From: Corynebacterium sp. HMSC036D02
GTDB lineage: Bacteria > Actinomycetota > Actinomycetes > Mycobacteriales > Mycobacteriaceae
DNA: 64,000 nucleotides
Reading direction: 5' to 3'
Assembly: GCF_001836165.1 (NCBI RefSeq)
Contig: NZ_KV827706.1
Location: 183,711 to 247,710 of the forward strand
A program made the translations under genes and the position numbers. Shown here in pieces: positions 40,370 to 49,587 of the stretch (position 1 is the first letter of the stretch; each line of letters starts with the position of its first letter). Under the pieces are notes generated by a model. The model did no database searches, had not been told where the DNA came from, and saw nothing but the letters and a program-made list of their open reading frames with translations.

Positions 40370-41758
40370 CTAGGTTCCGCAGAAGGTGAGATAGCCTTCC
40401 GTACCGCCGGGCTGCTCATACTCCGGCGCAGCATTAAAAGGATGCGTGGTGGCGTGCAGGAGACGGGCGAACTCTTCGGCATCGCCCAGAGCGCTTTCGA
40501 CCAGCCGCGGCCGGGGAATCACGCGCGGTACGGTCTGGTCTAGGAGCTTGATGTCAGGGCCACTTGTGCAGTAGGCATCAACGAAACTCCTATCCTCGAA
40601 CTTCTCATAGGCTGCCGCAGGTTCGCCTGCCACGGCGTTGACGAGGCTGCGGTTGGCCTGTGTCAGGTCCGGGGCGGCCTCTGCGAGGGCAGCGCTGTAC
40701 TCCTGGAAAAGCTCGTCGGGCATCTGCAGGCGACGCTGTGCCTCTCGGCGGCGGGCCCTCTCATAACGTTCGCCAAAGGTATCGATAGCCTCTTGAGCCC
40801 AGGTGAGGGCGATGTCAGGGGAGTCGTCGAAAAGCGGCAGCAGTGACTCCGCCAACCGCGCAAGGTTCCATCCCAGCATGTCGGGCTGGCGCCCAAAACG
40901 GTAGCGGCCCTGCGTATCGATGGAGCTAAACCAGGTGTTGGGGTCATAGCTTTCCATGAACGCGCAGGGGCCGTAGTCAATGGTTTCGCCCGATAACGTG
41001 GTGTTATCGGTGTTCATCACGCCGTGAATAAAACCCAGCTGCATCCACCCGGCGACCGTCGCGGCTTGTGCCTCCATGACGTGCGTGAATAGCTCCTGGC
41101 AGTCGGCGCCGGGGTAGTGGCGTTCACTGGTGTAGGCGGCGAGCTGTTCGAGTAGCCCGGGCACCTGCGAGTGCGCGGCAAAGTGGAAGGATCCGACACG
41201 GATGTGGCTTGCGGCCACCCGCACGAGGACCCCTGCCTCTTCCACCATTTGGCGCTGGATGGGGCGCCCAGTGGCGAGGACCGCCAGCGAGCGCGTGGTG
41301 GGCACACCTAGGGCGTGTATCGACTCGGAAAAGAGATACTCACGCAACATTGAGCGCAGCGTGCCGCGTCCATCAGAGCCATAACGCGAGTAGGGAGTCA
41401 GCCCCGTGCCCTTGGCATGCAGATCCCACAGGCCCGAGGGGTTGTGAGAGGCGGTGGGGCCGGTGACTTCGCCCAAGAGCAGGGCGCGGCCGTCACCCAT
41501 TGCCGGGTTATATTGTCCGAATTGAAAGCCCGCATAGGCCATCGCGTGGGGAGTGACTGCTCCGCGGCCGAGGAGGAACTCTATTCCGTCCTCACTGCGC
41601 AGCCAGTCTGGGTCGAGGCCGAGCTTAGCGGCTAGGTGCTCATTGAGCGCCACGATTCGTGGTGCTGGCTGTTCTTCCCCGCGGGTTGCCCTGACCATCT
41701 GTGGCAAGCGTTGGGCAAAGTCATTGTGCAGCTCAAAAGGCAGGGACTGCTCAGTCAT
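40370..41758 (-). CDS. selO: Protein adenylyltransferase SelO family
   Basis: A 462-residue pseudokinase-fold protein of the SelO/YdiU family, which transfers AMP to Ser/Thr/Tyr of target proteins and is linked to redox stress. Visible motifs include YAGFQFGQYNPAMGDGRA, LWDLHAKGTGLTPYSR, RDGRGTLRSMLRE-like (SDGRGTLRSML), HGVMNTDNTT and IDYGPCAFM (metal-binding DFG-like). The C-terminus ends TFCGT; a Cys near the end is where selenocysteine stands in eukaryotic members. The phzF gene lies just upstream on the same strand, its stop overlapping the start of this gene by 8 bases. Confidence 0.93.
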   Translation of the reverse strand: MTEQSLPFELHNDFAQRLPQMVRATRGEEQPAPRIVALNEHLAAKLGLDPDWLRSEDGIEFLLGRGAVTPHAMAYAGFQFGQYNPAMGDGRALLLGEVTGPTASHNPSGLWDLHAKGTGLTPYSRYGSDGRGTLRSMLREYLFSESIHALGVPTTRSLAVLATGRPIQRQMVEEAGVLVRVAASHIRVGSFHFAAHSQVPGLLEQLAAYTSERHYPGADCQELFTHVMEAQAATVAGWMQLGFIHGVMNTDNTTLSGETIDYGPCAFMESYDPNTWFSSIDTQGRYRFGRQPDMLGWNLARLAESLLPLFDDSPDIALTWAQEAIDTFGERYERARRREAQRRLQMPDELFQEYSAALAEAAPDLTQANRSLVNAVAGEPAAAYEKFEDRSFVDAYCTSGPDIKLLDQTVPRVIPRPRLVESALGDAEEFARLLHATTHPFNAAPEYEQPGGTEGYLTFCGT

Positions 41759-42566
41759 CGCGGGACCCCAGGGTTCCGCGCACGCGAACGTGGACGTTGC
41801 CGCCTACCCAGAGCTCGTCCCCGTCATCGTCGATAAAGACGCGGCCATCGCGGCCTACCTGACTGCCCTGTGCCGCGGTATAGCGGGCAGGAACGGCGCC
41901 CTTGGCGCGGAGGAACTGGGCAGCGCCGCCGTTGAAGGAACCGGTGACGGGGTCCTCGAATTGCCCGGTGATGGCGCGAACCTCGTAGGCCGGTTCCACA
42001 TCCCCGGTGAGGCCGACCACGCCGACTTTGACGCCGGGGGTGGGTGTGGGGCGAAGCTTCCGCACGGCTTCAGCAGACTCGAGCTGGACCAAGCGCCAGC
42101 CAGGCCCGTTGTCCACCCAGCCGGAGTCAACGATGTTCTCTTCGTCGATTCCGAGTACGGCGGCTGCTTCGGAGCGCTCAGCCTCACTGAGCTCCCCGTG
42201 GCGCAGCAAGGGCGGGGTAGCGAAGGCGAAACGGCCTTCGTCTTGGCGCACGGTGACTAACCCGACACCGCATTCCTGAATCAGGGTCCCGCTCTTTCCT
42301 AATAGCTCCGCCGCGACGCGCGCACTGCCCAGCGTGGGGTGACCTGCGAAGGGGAACTCTTCGTACGGGGTGAAGATTCGCACGCGGTAGTCCGCGCCTG
42401 GATCTGTAGGCGAGCACAGGAACGTCGTCTCAGAGAAATTGGTCCAGTGCGCGATACGCTGCATCTCTTCGGTGCTCAAGTCATCGGCATCCGCAACCAC
42501 GGCGAGGGGATTACCGGTAAACGGCCCAGTGGCGAAGACATCTACTTCAAAGAATCGGTGCTGCAT
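41751..42566 (-). CDS. PhzF family isomerase
   Basis: A 271-residue protein of the PhzF/diaminopimelate epimerase fold. It shows VDVFATGPFTGNPLAVV, the catalytic Glu region TNFSETTFL, RIFTPYEEFPFAGHPTLG and EDPVTGSFNGGAAQFL. Substrates of such proteins outside phenazine synthesis are mostly unknown. The ATG at 42566 has TAGACT 8 nt upstream; the frame stays open for 76 more codons with no family similarity. It is the first gene of a unit with selO. Confidence 0.9.
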   Translation of the reverse strand: MQHRFFEVDVFATGPFTGNPLAVVADADDLSTEEMQRIAHWTNFSETTFLCSPTDPGADYRVRIFTPYEEFPFAGHPTLGSARVAAELLGKSGTLIQECGVGLVTVRQDEGRFAFATPPLLRHGELSEAERSEAAAVLGIDEENIVDSGWVDNGPGWRLVQLESAEAVRKLRPTPTPGVKVGVVGLTGDVEPAYEVRAITGQFEDPVTGSFNGGAAQFLRAKGAVPARYTAAQGSQVGRDGRVFIDDDGDELWVGGNVHVRVRGTLGSRDD

Positions 42567-42574
42567 GGGGCCTA

Positions 42575-42610
42575 AGTCTAGTCGCACTGGCGGGCGGGGA
42601 GGTCTACGCT
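42575..42610. promoter_or_regulatory. Divergent leaderless promoters, phzF / DUF4921
   Basis: The 51-bp gap holds TAGACT on the minus strand (42575-42580, 8 nt before phzF) and TACGCT on the plus strand (42605-42610, 7 nt before the DUF4921 gene). Confidence 0.5.
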
Positions 42611-42617
42611 GGGCTGC

Positions 42618-43931
42618 ATGAGCGAAGCACTTTTTAGCCGCGTTGAACCTATCCAGACCATGGCGGATGGGACCGTCAAACAGGTCAACCCTTTCTCCGG
42701 GACAGAGGTGTGGACCGTGCCAGGACGCGGCAACCGTCCGCTTGCGCATGCAGCAAAGGATCCGCATCCGCTGGGCCCTGATGCCTTGACGCACAGCTGT
42801 GCCTTTTGCTCAGGCCGCATGTTGGATACTCCGCCGGAAAAGTCTCGCATCTTGGCCTCGGGGGAGATTCAGCGCGGCCTTCTTCCGCACGAGCTGGATA
42901 ACTCCCAGCCGCTGTTTCGCCGCGTTCCTAACCTTTTTGAAATCGTGTCTTATGACTACTGGCACGAGAACTATGGCTTCACCCTGGACCCAGACCTGGC
43001 TTGTCACAAGGAAAGCTACGAGGCTGACGAGGCCGGACGCCTGCACGTACTCAATGTGGTGCGCACCAAGCTCAAGGCGGCGGGCAAGGATGTCGCGCTG
43101 GACGACGATTCTCTGCTCGCCCTCGCTGATGGCTTCTTCGGCGGCGGACACGATGTCATTATCTCCTCGCGGCACTTCGTGGACGGGGCGGTCGATGATA
43201 GCCAACTAGCCTCCTCCGGCACGCTGAGCCCCGATGAGCACTTCTTGCTGACAACGTTCACTGCGGAATCGACGCGCGAGCTCTACCAACGTAACCGCTA
43301 CGCCTCTTATGTCGCCGTATTTCAGAACTGGCTGGCACCGGCGGGTGCGTCCTTCGACCACCTGCACAAGCAGCTCGTTGCGATTGATGCCCTGGGCATG
43401 GCGGCTCACCAGGAAAATGCGATTCTGCGGGCGCACCCCAACATGTACAACGATTGGGCTGTGGGCTATGCGGCAAAGCGCAACCTCGTCATAGCAGAAA
43501 ATGACTATGCGGTGCTCTTCGCAGGATTCGGTCACCGCTATCCCACGCTCGAAATTTTCTCCAAGTCACCGCGCTGTGAACCGTGGGAACAAAGCCCTGA
43601 GGAAGTGCGCGGAATGTCGGATCTTATCCATGCAGCGCACGCCGCGGTGGGGCCGGAGGTGGCCTGCAATGAAGAATGGCACCACCGACCACCCAGCGTG
43701 GATCTGCCGCAGCCGTGGCGCGTCATGATCAAGCTGCGCGTGTCCACGCTGGCCGGTTTTGAGGGCGGCACCAAGGTCTATATCAACACCATCGATCCGT
43801 GGGGCTTGCGAGATCGCATCGTGGACGCCATGTTCCGCCTCCGCGAGCACGGAAAGATTGCCTCCGGCATCTCTATCGCCACTGAGTGCGAGCTCAAGCG
43901 CAATAGTTTGCGCTATAGCCCATTGGTTTGA
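42618..43931 (+). CDS. DUF4921 family, GalT-like protein
   Basis: A 437-residue soluble protein related to galactose-1-phosphate uridylyltransferases (HIT superfamily). A CxxC (CAFCSGRM, about residue 62) could bind zinc and the active-site triad is present as HLHKQ in ASFDHLHKQL (about residue 249), matching HxHxQ. The C-terminal half repeats the fold with GGTKVYINTIDPWG. Family DUF4921 is known from corynebacteria; the nucleotide or sugar substrate is unknown. It may act as a nucleotidyltransferase or phosphorylase. Confidence 0.75.
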   Translation: MSEALFSRVEPIQTMADGTVKQVNPFSGTEVWTVPGRGNRPLAHAAKDPHPLGPDALTHSCAFCSGRMLDTPPEKSRILASGEIQRGLLPHELDNSQPLFRRVPNLFEIVSYDYWHENYGFTLDPDLACHKESYEADEAGRLHVLNVVRTKLKAAGKDVALDDDSLLALADGFFGGGHDVIISSRHFVDGAVDDSQLASSGTLSPDEHFLLTTFTAESTRELYQRNRYASYVAVFQNWLAPAGASFDHLHKQLVAIDALGMAAHQENAILRAHPNMYNDWAVGYAAKRNLVIAENDYAVLFAGFGHRYPTLEIFSKSPRCEPWEQSPEEVRGMSDLIHAAHAAVGPEVACNEEWHHRPPSVDLPQPWRVMIKLRVSTLAGFEGGTKVYINTIDPWGLRDRIVDAMFRLREHGKIASGISIATECELKRNSLRYSPLV

Positions 43932-43954
43932 ATGGCCCCGCTTCGATTGAGCCA

Positions 43955-44012
43955 GATAAACTGATAAATAGATAAATCGGCGGGCGTAGATAAATTGATA
44001 AATAGATAAATC
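43955..44012. repeat. AT-rich direct repeat, 24-bp units
   Basis: Two 24-bp units (43955-43978 and 43989-44012) differ at one base and are separated by the GC-rich 10-mer GGCGGGCGTA. Each unit contains three GATAAA-like steps. The second unit ends inside the yaaA stop codon. The period is 34 bp. Confidence 0.85.
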
Positions 44013-44733
44013 AGACCACGAGCACCAGCTCGGTGCCGCGCAGTTCGGTGCTCATGCCTGCCTCTTGGGCTACGCGGGCGGCATCCTCGAGGGAGGAGAC
44101 ATTATCGCCCTGGAGGGCGAGTACGCGAGCGAGTTCCCCCTTGTAGTGCTTGTTGAAGTGAGAGACCACCTTGCGGGAGCCATCCTCTTGTACTGACTCC
44201 ACGCGCACGGTAGCGGCGTCCTTGAGCTTGCCCAGTTGCTGGTAGGTGCCCGAGCGCATATCGATGAGGAACTCGTCAGCGTCGACAAGCGCACGCAGCT
44301 CATCGGTGATGGCCGTACCCCATCGCGACTTCAGCGTGCGCCCGCCCAGCTTGGTGCCGCCGGAAAGCCGGTAGTGCGGGATGAGGTCATCAGCGCGCAC
44401 CAGACCAAATAATGCATCGCCCACGGCGAGGAAGCGCCGCGCTTCCGGGGGGAGGGTGGGGGCGTTGAGGGCGTCGTACAGCACGCCGGTGAAACGCTCC
44501 AGCGCGGGCATGGTGGGGGAGGATACCAACTCGCGGTTGGACTCGGCTTCCCCACGTAGTTTCTCAGAGAGCTTGAGCACCTCCACCGCTTCATCGACGT
44601 CGAGGGAAGACAATTCTGCAGCGATTTCTTGGCGGATCGGGTTCAGTGCGGGGAAAGAGAGCTCGTCCCAGTTGAGGGGCGCGCCGCTGCCGCCGTGTGC
44701 TTTGGTCTCAGAAGGAGGGAGGATGATCAGCAT
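44011..44733 (-). CDS. yaaA: YaaA/UPF0246 family peroxide stress protein
   Basis: A 240-residue protein of the YaaA family, which in E. coli lowers free iron during peroxide stress and binds DNA. It has MLIILPPSETK at the start, RFTGVLYDAL, and the C-terminal block VVSHFNKHYKGELARVLA. The ATG at 44733 follows TAGCAT by 6 nt, so it is probably leaderless. It is divergent from proS with only 32 bp between. Confidence 0.92.
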   Translation of the reverse strand: MLIILPPSETKAHGGSGAPLNWDELSFPALNPIRQEIAAELSSLDVDEAVEVLKLSEKLRGEAESNRELVSSPTMPALERFTGVLYDALNAPTLPPEARRFLAVGDALFGLVRADDLIPHYRLSGGTKLGGRTLKSRWGTAITDELRALVDADEFLIDMRSGTYQQLGKLKDAATVRVESVQEDGSRKVVSHFNKHYKGELARVLALQGDNVSSLEDAARVAQEAGMSTELRGTELVLVV

Positions 44734-44739
44734 GGCTAC

Positions 44740-44757
44740 ATGCTAGCGATGTAGACT
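44740..44757. promoter_or_regulatory. Divergent leaderless promoters, yaaA / proS
   Basis: TAGCAT (minus, 44740-44745) serves yaaA and TAGACT (plus, 44752-44757) serves proS (8 nt before its ATG). Only 6 bp separate the two -10 boxes, so the two polymerases would clash. Confidence 0.55.
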
Positions 44758-44765
44758 GAGCAACC

Positions 44766-46535
44766 ATGATTACACGTCTTTCTGAGCTTTTCCTCCGCAC
44801 TCTTCGTGAGGATCCGGCTGATGCCGAAGTCCCCAGCCACAAGCTTCTCGTCCGCGCAGGTTATGTGCGCCGCGTTGCGCCGGGTGTGTACACCTGGCTG
44901 CCACTGGGGCTGCGTGCCATGCGCAAGATTGAAGACGTTATCCGTCAGGAGATGAACGCCATCGGCGGCCAGGAGATGCTCTTTCCGGCGCTGCTGCCGC
45001 GCGAGCCTTATGAGGAGTCGAACCGCTGGACGGAATACGGCGATAACCTGTTCCGTCTTAAGGACCGCAAGGGTGCGGACATGCTGCTGGGCCCGACCCA
45101 CGAGGAGATGTTCACCACCGCGGTGAAGGATATGTACTCCTCCTACAAGGATTTCCCGGTTACGCTGTACCAGATCCAGACGAAGTACCGCGATGAGGAG
45201 CGCCCGCGCGCCGGCGTGCTGCGCGGCCGCGAGTTCACCATGAAGGATTCCTATTCCTTCGACATGACGGATGAGGGGCTCGATGAGTCCTATGCCCGCC
45301 ACCGCAAGGCCTACCAGAACATCTTCGACCGCCTAGAGATCGATTACGCGATCTGTAAGGCCACCTCTGGCGCGATGGGTGGCTCGGCCTCCGAGGAATT
45401 CCTCGCTGTGTCTGAGGTGGGCGAAGATACCTTCGTCCGCGCCACCGAGGGCGAATACGCTGCCAACGTGGAAGCGGTGGTGACCCGGGCGCCGGAGGAG
45501 ATTCCCTTCGATGGTCTGCCGGAGGCCCAGGAGCACGAGACTCCGAAATCCGAGACCATTGAGTCCCTGGTGGAGTGGGCTAACAGCGCCGGCATTACTG
45601 TCGACGGCCACGAGGTCACCGCAGCGGACACCCTCAAGTGCATGATGATCAAGGTGGCCGCCCCCGCAGCTACGGAGGAAGAGAAGGAATGGGAGCTCGC
45701 CGCTGTTCTTATTCCGGGCGATCGCGCCTTGGATGAGAAGCGCCTGGAGGCTTCTCTCGAGCCAATTGAGTTTGAGCTCGCCGGTGAGGGTGACTTCAAG
45801 AAGAACTCCTTCCTGGTCAAGGGTTATGTCGGCCCGCGTGTTCTGAATGCCCACGACGTGAAGGTTTATGCTGACCCGCGCGTGGTTTCGGGCACCTCCT
45901 GGATTACCGGCGCGGATGCCCCGCAGCGCCACGTTGTTGGATTGGTAGCTGGCCGTGACTTCACCGTTGATGAATTCATTGAGGCCGCGGAGGTCAAGGA
46001 AGGTGACCCGGCACCGAATGGTCAGGGCACTCTGACCCTGGAGCGCGGCATTGAACTTGGTCATATCTTCCAGTTGGGCCGCAAGTACACCGAGGCTTTC
46101 GACGTGCAGATTCTGGACGAAAACGGCAAGCGCGCCGTGCCGACCATGGGCTCCTACGGCATTGGCGTTACGCGCATGCTCGCCGTGTTGGCGGAGCAGC
46201 GCCATGACGAGAAGGGCCTCAACTGGCCGGTGGCCGTAGCTCCATACCAGGTGCATGTAGCCGTGGCCAACAAGGATGCCGCTGCCTTGGAGGCGGGCCA
46301 GAAGCTGGTGGAGGACCTGGACCGCGCGGGCGTCGAGGTGCTTTTCGACGACCGCCCCAAGGTCTCCCCGGGCGTGAAGTTCAAGGATGCCGAGCTCCTG
46401 GGCATGCCGTTCATTGCCATCTTGGGCCGCGCATTTGCCGATGGCATCATTGAGCTGCGCATCCGCGGCGGCGAGACCCGTGAGGTCCCCGCAGATTCCA
46501 TCGTGGACACCTTAACGGAGCTCATCCGCGGCTAG
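44766..46535 (+). CDS. proS: Prolyl-tRNA synthetase, bacterial type
   Basis: A 589-residue class II synthetase of the bacterial form with the editing (INS) domain in the middle (about 230-390, [22 protein letters not shown]-like LKCMMIKV). Class II motifs are seen in [38 protein letters not shown] and [14 protein letters not shown]. It charges tRNA-Pro and clears Ala-tRNA-Pro. Confidence 0.97.
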   Translation: MITRLSELFLRTLREDPADAEVPSHKLLVRAGYVRRVAPGVYTWLPLGLRAMRKIEDVIRQEMNAIGGQEMLFPALLPREPYEESNRWTEYGDNLFRLKDRKGADMLLGPTHEEMFTTAVKDMYSSYKDFPVTLYQIQTKYRDEERPRAGVLRGREFTMKDSYSFDMTDEGLDESYARHRKAYQNIFDRLEIDYAICKATSGAMGGSASEEFLAVSEVGEDTFVRATEGEYAANVEAVVTRAPEEIPFDGLPEAQEHETPKSETIESLVEWANSAGITVDGHEVTAADTLKCMMIKVAAPAATEEEKEWELAAVLIPGDRALDEKRLEASLEPIEFELAGEGDFKKNSFLVKGYVGPRVLNAHDVKVYADPRVVSGTSWITGADAPQRHVVGLVAGRDFTVDEFIEAAEVKEGDPAPNGQGTLTLERGIELGHIFQLGRKYTEAFDVQILDENGKRAVPTMGSYGIGVTRMLAVLAEQRHDEKGLNWPVAVAPYQVHVAVANKDAAALEAGQKLVEDLDRAGVEVLFDDRPKVSPGVKFKDAELLGMPFIAILGRAFADGIIELRIRGGETREVPADSIVDTLTELIRG

Positions 46536-46549
46536 GTGCGTTAAGCGCG

Positions 46550-46555
46550 TAGGCT
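46550..46555 (+). promoter_or_regulatory. Putative -10 box for the DoxX-like gene
   Basis: TAGGCT ends 7 nt before the ATG at 46563. Confidence 0.5.
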
Positions 46556-46562
46556 CGCGGGT

Positions 46563-46958
46563 ATGAGTTCTCACAACCCCGCACTGACATATTCAATGGC
46601 TGCAGCACTCTCTGCCATGGGAGTGCTGCATTTTGCTAAGCCGAAGCCCTTCGAGTCCATCATCCCGCCACAACTTCCAGGGTCGGCTCGCTTCTACAAC
46701 TTAACCTCTGGCGCCTGGGAAGTGGTGACCGGTGCACTCCTGGCGAACCCATCGACGCGGCCTGCAGGCGGCCTTTCAGCCCTAGCTTTGCTCGCCGCCG
46801 TGTGGCCGGCGAACTTCTACCAGGCCTACAGGGACTTAGAAAGCGGCAAGGCATCAACCGGCAAGAAGATCTACCACGCGGTGCGTCTGCCGTTGCAGAT
46901 TCCGGTCATGCGCTATGCCTGGTCGCTGTACGCCGAAAAGAACGCCAAACGTCGGTAG
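46563..46958 (+). CDS. DoxX-like membrane protein
   Basis: A 131-residue protein with about four hydrophobic segments, resembling the DoxX family (HFAKPKPFESIIPPQLPG, GAWEVVTGALL, NFYQAYRDLESG). Members are small membrane proteins sometimes linked to thiol redox. The match is weak enough that the function must stay open. Confidence 0.7.
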   Translation: MSSHNPALTYSMAAALSAMGVLHFAKPKPFESIIPPQLPGSARFYNLTSGAWEVVTGALLANPSTRPAGGLSALALLAAVWPANFYQAYRDLESGKASTGKKIYHAVRLPLQIPVMRYAWSLYAEKNAKRR

Positions 46959-46988
46959 CTCAGGAAAATCGAGCCCGCGAGGGAGGAA

Positions 46989-47843
46989 TTAAGCTGCACT
47001 GATGCGGTGAGATTGGGCGGCTACAGAAATAAGCCAGCTTCGCCATTCAGCATTGGGTGCCGCTTGGTCAGGCACCTCCTGTGAGGCGGCGGAGGTCCAT
47101 GTCACCGTGTCACTATGCGCGACGTAGTCAAGGAACGCGCGCGCTGAGTCGGCGTCTACGGGCAGCTCACCGGAGGACGAGGTGTAGGCCGCTGCGGGCT
47201 GTGGCACTGGTCCGATTTTGGCTACTGCTTCTTGGAGCGCGAGGACGCGGTTCTCGTGCAGAGCGAGGCGCTCATCAACCAGCTCTTCGACGTCAGGTGT
47301 GACATAGGAACGAGCAAAGTCCAAGGCATACACCTGCTGGTATTCCCAGTCCAAGAGTTCGGTGGCGAGGTCAGCGACATCCTCCGTCAGCTCCGGCACA
47401 GCGCCCGGTTCATCGGTGGAGCGGGCCTCCATTGCGATGGCTTGGGCGACGAGCAGGGGCCGAGATTCCGGGGAGACCGCGTCAAGCTGCTCTTCAGTCG
47501 ATGAAGAAGCTGCGGCAAGCACGGCAGCCGCATCAGTGGCCTCGTGTGCTTCACCCTCACGATTCACTTCGCAGGAGCGCGGAACGTGTCCTTCCTCGTC
47601 GCGGCCGCAGAGGCGCTCAATTTCGGAGTAAAGCTCGTCTGCGTGCTGCGCGCGCAGGGCAGCGGCATCCGCATCAATCTCTTCCAAGGCGAGAGCATCC
47701 GCGCTGGCGGATTGAGCAAGCGACGTGAGGGAGGGGTCTGCGTGGGGGCCAAAATAATCCACGATCGCGTCGGTGGCTTGGCAGCCGCCCAGCCAGGGGG
47801 CAACGCAAGCAAGCAGGGTGGGGATAACTACTCGGCGGTTCAC
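46989..47843 (-). CDS. DUF4439 ferritin-like lipoprotein
   Basis: A 284-residue exported lipoprotein: N-terminus VNRRVVIPTLLACVAPWLGGC (lipobox LGGC), then long acidic Ala/Glu-rich helices. The C-terminal half (about 150-284, WEYQQVYALDFA, LALHENRVLALQEAV) fits the helical DUF4439 domain (ferritin-like). Metal ligands are not evident to me. The GTG at 47843 gives the signal peptide and has TAGGGT 7 nt upstream; the frame is open across the rimP start without meaning. Confidence 0.78.
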   Translation of the reverse strand: MNRRVVIPTLLACVAPWLGGCQATDAIVDYFGPHADPSLTSLAQSASADALALEEIDADAAALRAQHADELYSEIERLCGRDEEGHVPRSCEVNREGEAHEATDAAAVLAAASSSTEEQLDAVSPESRPLLVAQAIAMEARSTDEPGAVPELTEDVADLATELLDWEYQQVYALDFARSYVTPDVEELVDERLALHENRVLALQEAVAKIGPVPQPAAAYTSSSGELPVDADSARAFLDYVAHSDTVTWTSAASQEVPDQAAPNAEWRSWLISVAAQSHRISAA

Positions 47844-47850
47844 GCGATAG

Positions 47851-47873
47851 ACCCTACCCGTGTGACCTAGTCT
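47851..47873. promoter_or_regulatory. Divergent leaderless promoters, DUF4439 / rimP
   Basis: TAGGGT (minus, 47851-47856) lies 7 nt before the GTG at 47843; TAGTCT (plus, 47868-47873) lies 7 nt before the rimP ATG. The start codons are 37 bp apart. Confidence 0.55.
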
Positions 47874-47880
47874 AGAGCGC

Positions 47881-48447
47881 ATGGCATTCCCAACACCCGC
47901 GCAACTAACCGAAATTCTGCAGCCTGTCGCCGCCGCACGCGGCCTCGACATCGAAGATGTGAAGACCACGCGAGCTGGTAAGAAGTCTCAGGTCATCATC
48001 CGCATCGATGGCGATGAGCGCCCGAGCTCCGATCTCATCGAGGAGCTCTCGCAGGAGATCTCTGCGCTCTTTGACGCTCAGGAAGAAGCGGGCACCCTCA
48101 ACTTCGGTGCCGGCTACACCCTAGAGGTATCCACGCCAGGAGTGGACTTTCCGCTCAGCGCCCCGCGCCATTGGCGCCGCAACCAAGGAAGGCTCGTTGG
48201 CTATGCGCTGGCCGAGGAGCCTGGCACCACCCGCGTCGCCCGTATCGGTGCCCTGTCCGAGGATGAAGAATCCGTGGCGCTTATCACGACGGTGAAGAAG
48301 GAGGTGCGCTATCAGATCGAACGATTGGAAAACCTAAGCCGTGCAGTGGTAGAAATTGAATTTGCTCAACCTTCAGCAATGGAGCTGGAGGCGGCTATGC
48401 AGACGTTCGACTTCGCCGAGCAGAACTCGGCAACCCGAGAGGACTAA
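47881..48447 (+). CDS. rimP: Ribosome maturation factor RimP
   Basis: A 188-residue protein for 30S maturation. It has the N-terminal RimP fold (VAAARGLDIEDVKTTRAGKK, VIIRIDGDERPSSDLIEELSQEI, YTLEVSTPGVDFPL) and a C-terminal SH3-like part. It leads the rimP-nusA-ylxR-infB-rbfA cluster. Confidence 0.95.
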   Translation: MAFPTPAQLTEILQPVAAARGLDIEDVKTTRAGKKSQVIIRIDGDERPSSDLIEELSQEISALFDAQEEAGTLNFGAGYTLEVSTPGVDFPLSAPRHWRRNQGRLVGYALAEEPGTTRVARIGALSEDEESVALITTVKKEVRYQIERLENLSRAVVEIEFAQPSAMELEAAMQTFDFAEQNSATRED

Positions 48448-48450
48448 CAA

Positions 48451-49467
48451 GTGAATATTGACCTAGAGGCACTCCGTACGATTCAGCGCGAGCGCGGCGT
48501 CCCCGTGAAGGACTTGCTCGAAGCTATCGCGGGTGCCCTTTTGTATTCCTACCTGGACCACCGTGCGGAATCCGCTGAGACAAAGGCGGAAGGCACGAAG
48601 TCGCGCGTAGACATTGACGCCGACAGCGGCGCCGTCACTGTCATCGTGACCGAAAGTGATCCGGAGACCGGAGAGGTTATCAGCGAGTACGATGACACCC
48701 CGGACAACTTTGGGCGCATCGGCGCGCAGGCGGTCCGCGATGCCATCCTGCGCAAGTTGCGCGAGAACGAGGCTGAGCGAACCTATGATTCCTATTCTGA
48801 GCTGACCGGAACGGTGGTGTCGGGCGTCGTCCAGCGCGATATCCACGCCAACAAGCGCGGCGTCGTTGTGGTGCAATTGGGCACCGAACACGATTCCCAG
48901 GATGCTTTCCTGTTGCCTGCTGAGCAGCTGCCGGGGGAGAAGCTGGAGCACGGTGACCGCGTCAAGGCCTATGTCGTGGGTGTGAACCGTAACGGTGCCA
49001 AGGTGCAGATCACGTTGTCGCGCACTCACCCGGAGTTGGTTCGCGGACTCTTTGAGCTGGAGGTTCCGGAGGTCGCCGACGGTGCGGTCGAGATTATCGC
49101 CATCGCTCGCGAGGCTGGCCACCGCTCCAAGATCTCCGTTCGCGGCCACGCCAAGGGCCTCAACGCCAAGGGTGCGTGTATCGGCCCGAAGGGCTCCCGC
49201 GTCAGCAACGTGATGCGTGAACTCGGTGGTGAGAAGATTGACATCATTGATTTCAACGAAGACCCAGCCGTGTACGTGGGCAATGCTCTCGCCCCGTCGA
49301 AGGTCGTGCGCGTAGAAATCCTCGACGAGGAAGCGCAGGTGGCCAAGGTCACCGTGCCGGATTACCAGCTCTCGCTCGCTATCGGCAAGGAAGGCCAGAA
49401 CGCTCGCCTCGCAGCTCGCCTGACCGGATGGAAGATTGATATTCACTCCGATGCCGCTCGGGACTAG
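48451..49467 (+). CDS. nusA: Transcription termination/antitermination factor NusA
   Basis: A 338-residue NusA with the N-terminal polymerase-binding domain, S1 domain (about 125-195, LTGTVVSGVVQRD) and two KH domains (GHRSKISVRGHAKGLNAKGACIGPKGSRV, LAIGKEGQNARLAARLTGWKIDI). The C-terminal acidic repeats of enterobacterial NusA are absent, as is normal in actinobacteria. It starts with GTG three bases after rimP. Confidence 0.95.
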   Translation: MNIDLEALRTIQRERGVPVKDLLEAIAGALLYSYLDHRAESAETKAEGTKSRVDIDADSGAVTVIVTESDPETGEVISEYDDTPDNFGRIGAQAVRDAILRKLRENEAERTYDSYSELTGTVVSGVVQRDIHANKRGVVVVQLGTEHDSQDAFLLPAEQLPGEKLEHGDRVKAYVVGVNRNGAKVQITLSRTHPELVRGLFELEVPEVADGAVEIIAIAREAGHRSKISVRGHAKGLNAKGACIGPKGSRVSNVMRELGGEKIDIIDFNEDPAVYVGNALAPSKVVRVEILDEEAQVAKVTVPDYQLSLAIGKEGQNARLAARLTGWKIDIHSDAARD

Positions 49468-49587
49468 CTTTCCGAGCAGCCTACGGTGGAATTAAAGGTT
49501 TGGCCTATTTTCGCGTAGACTAGACAACGGCCCACATGCAGGAATGCTGTGGCGTAGCAGCAGTAGCGATATGACCTAAGGAGTTGG

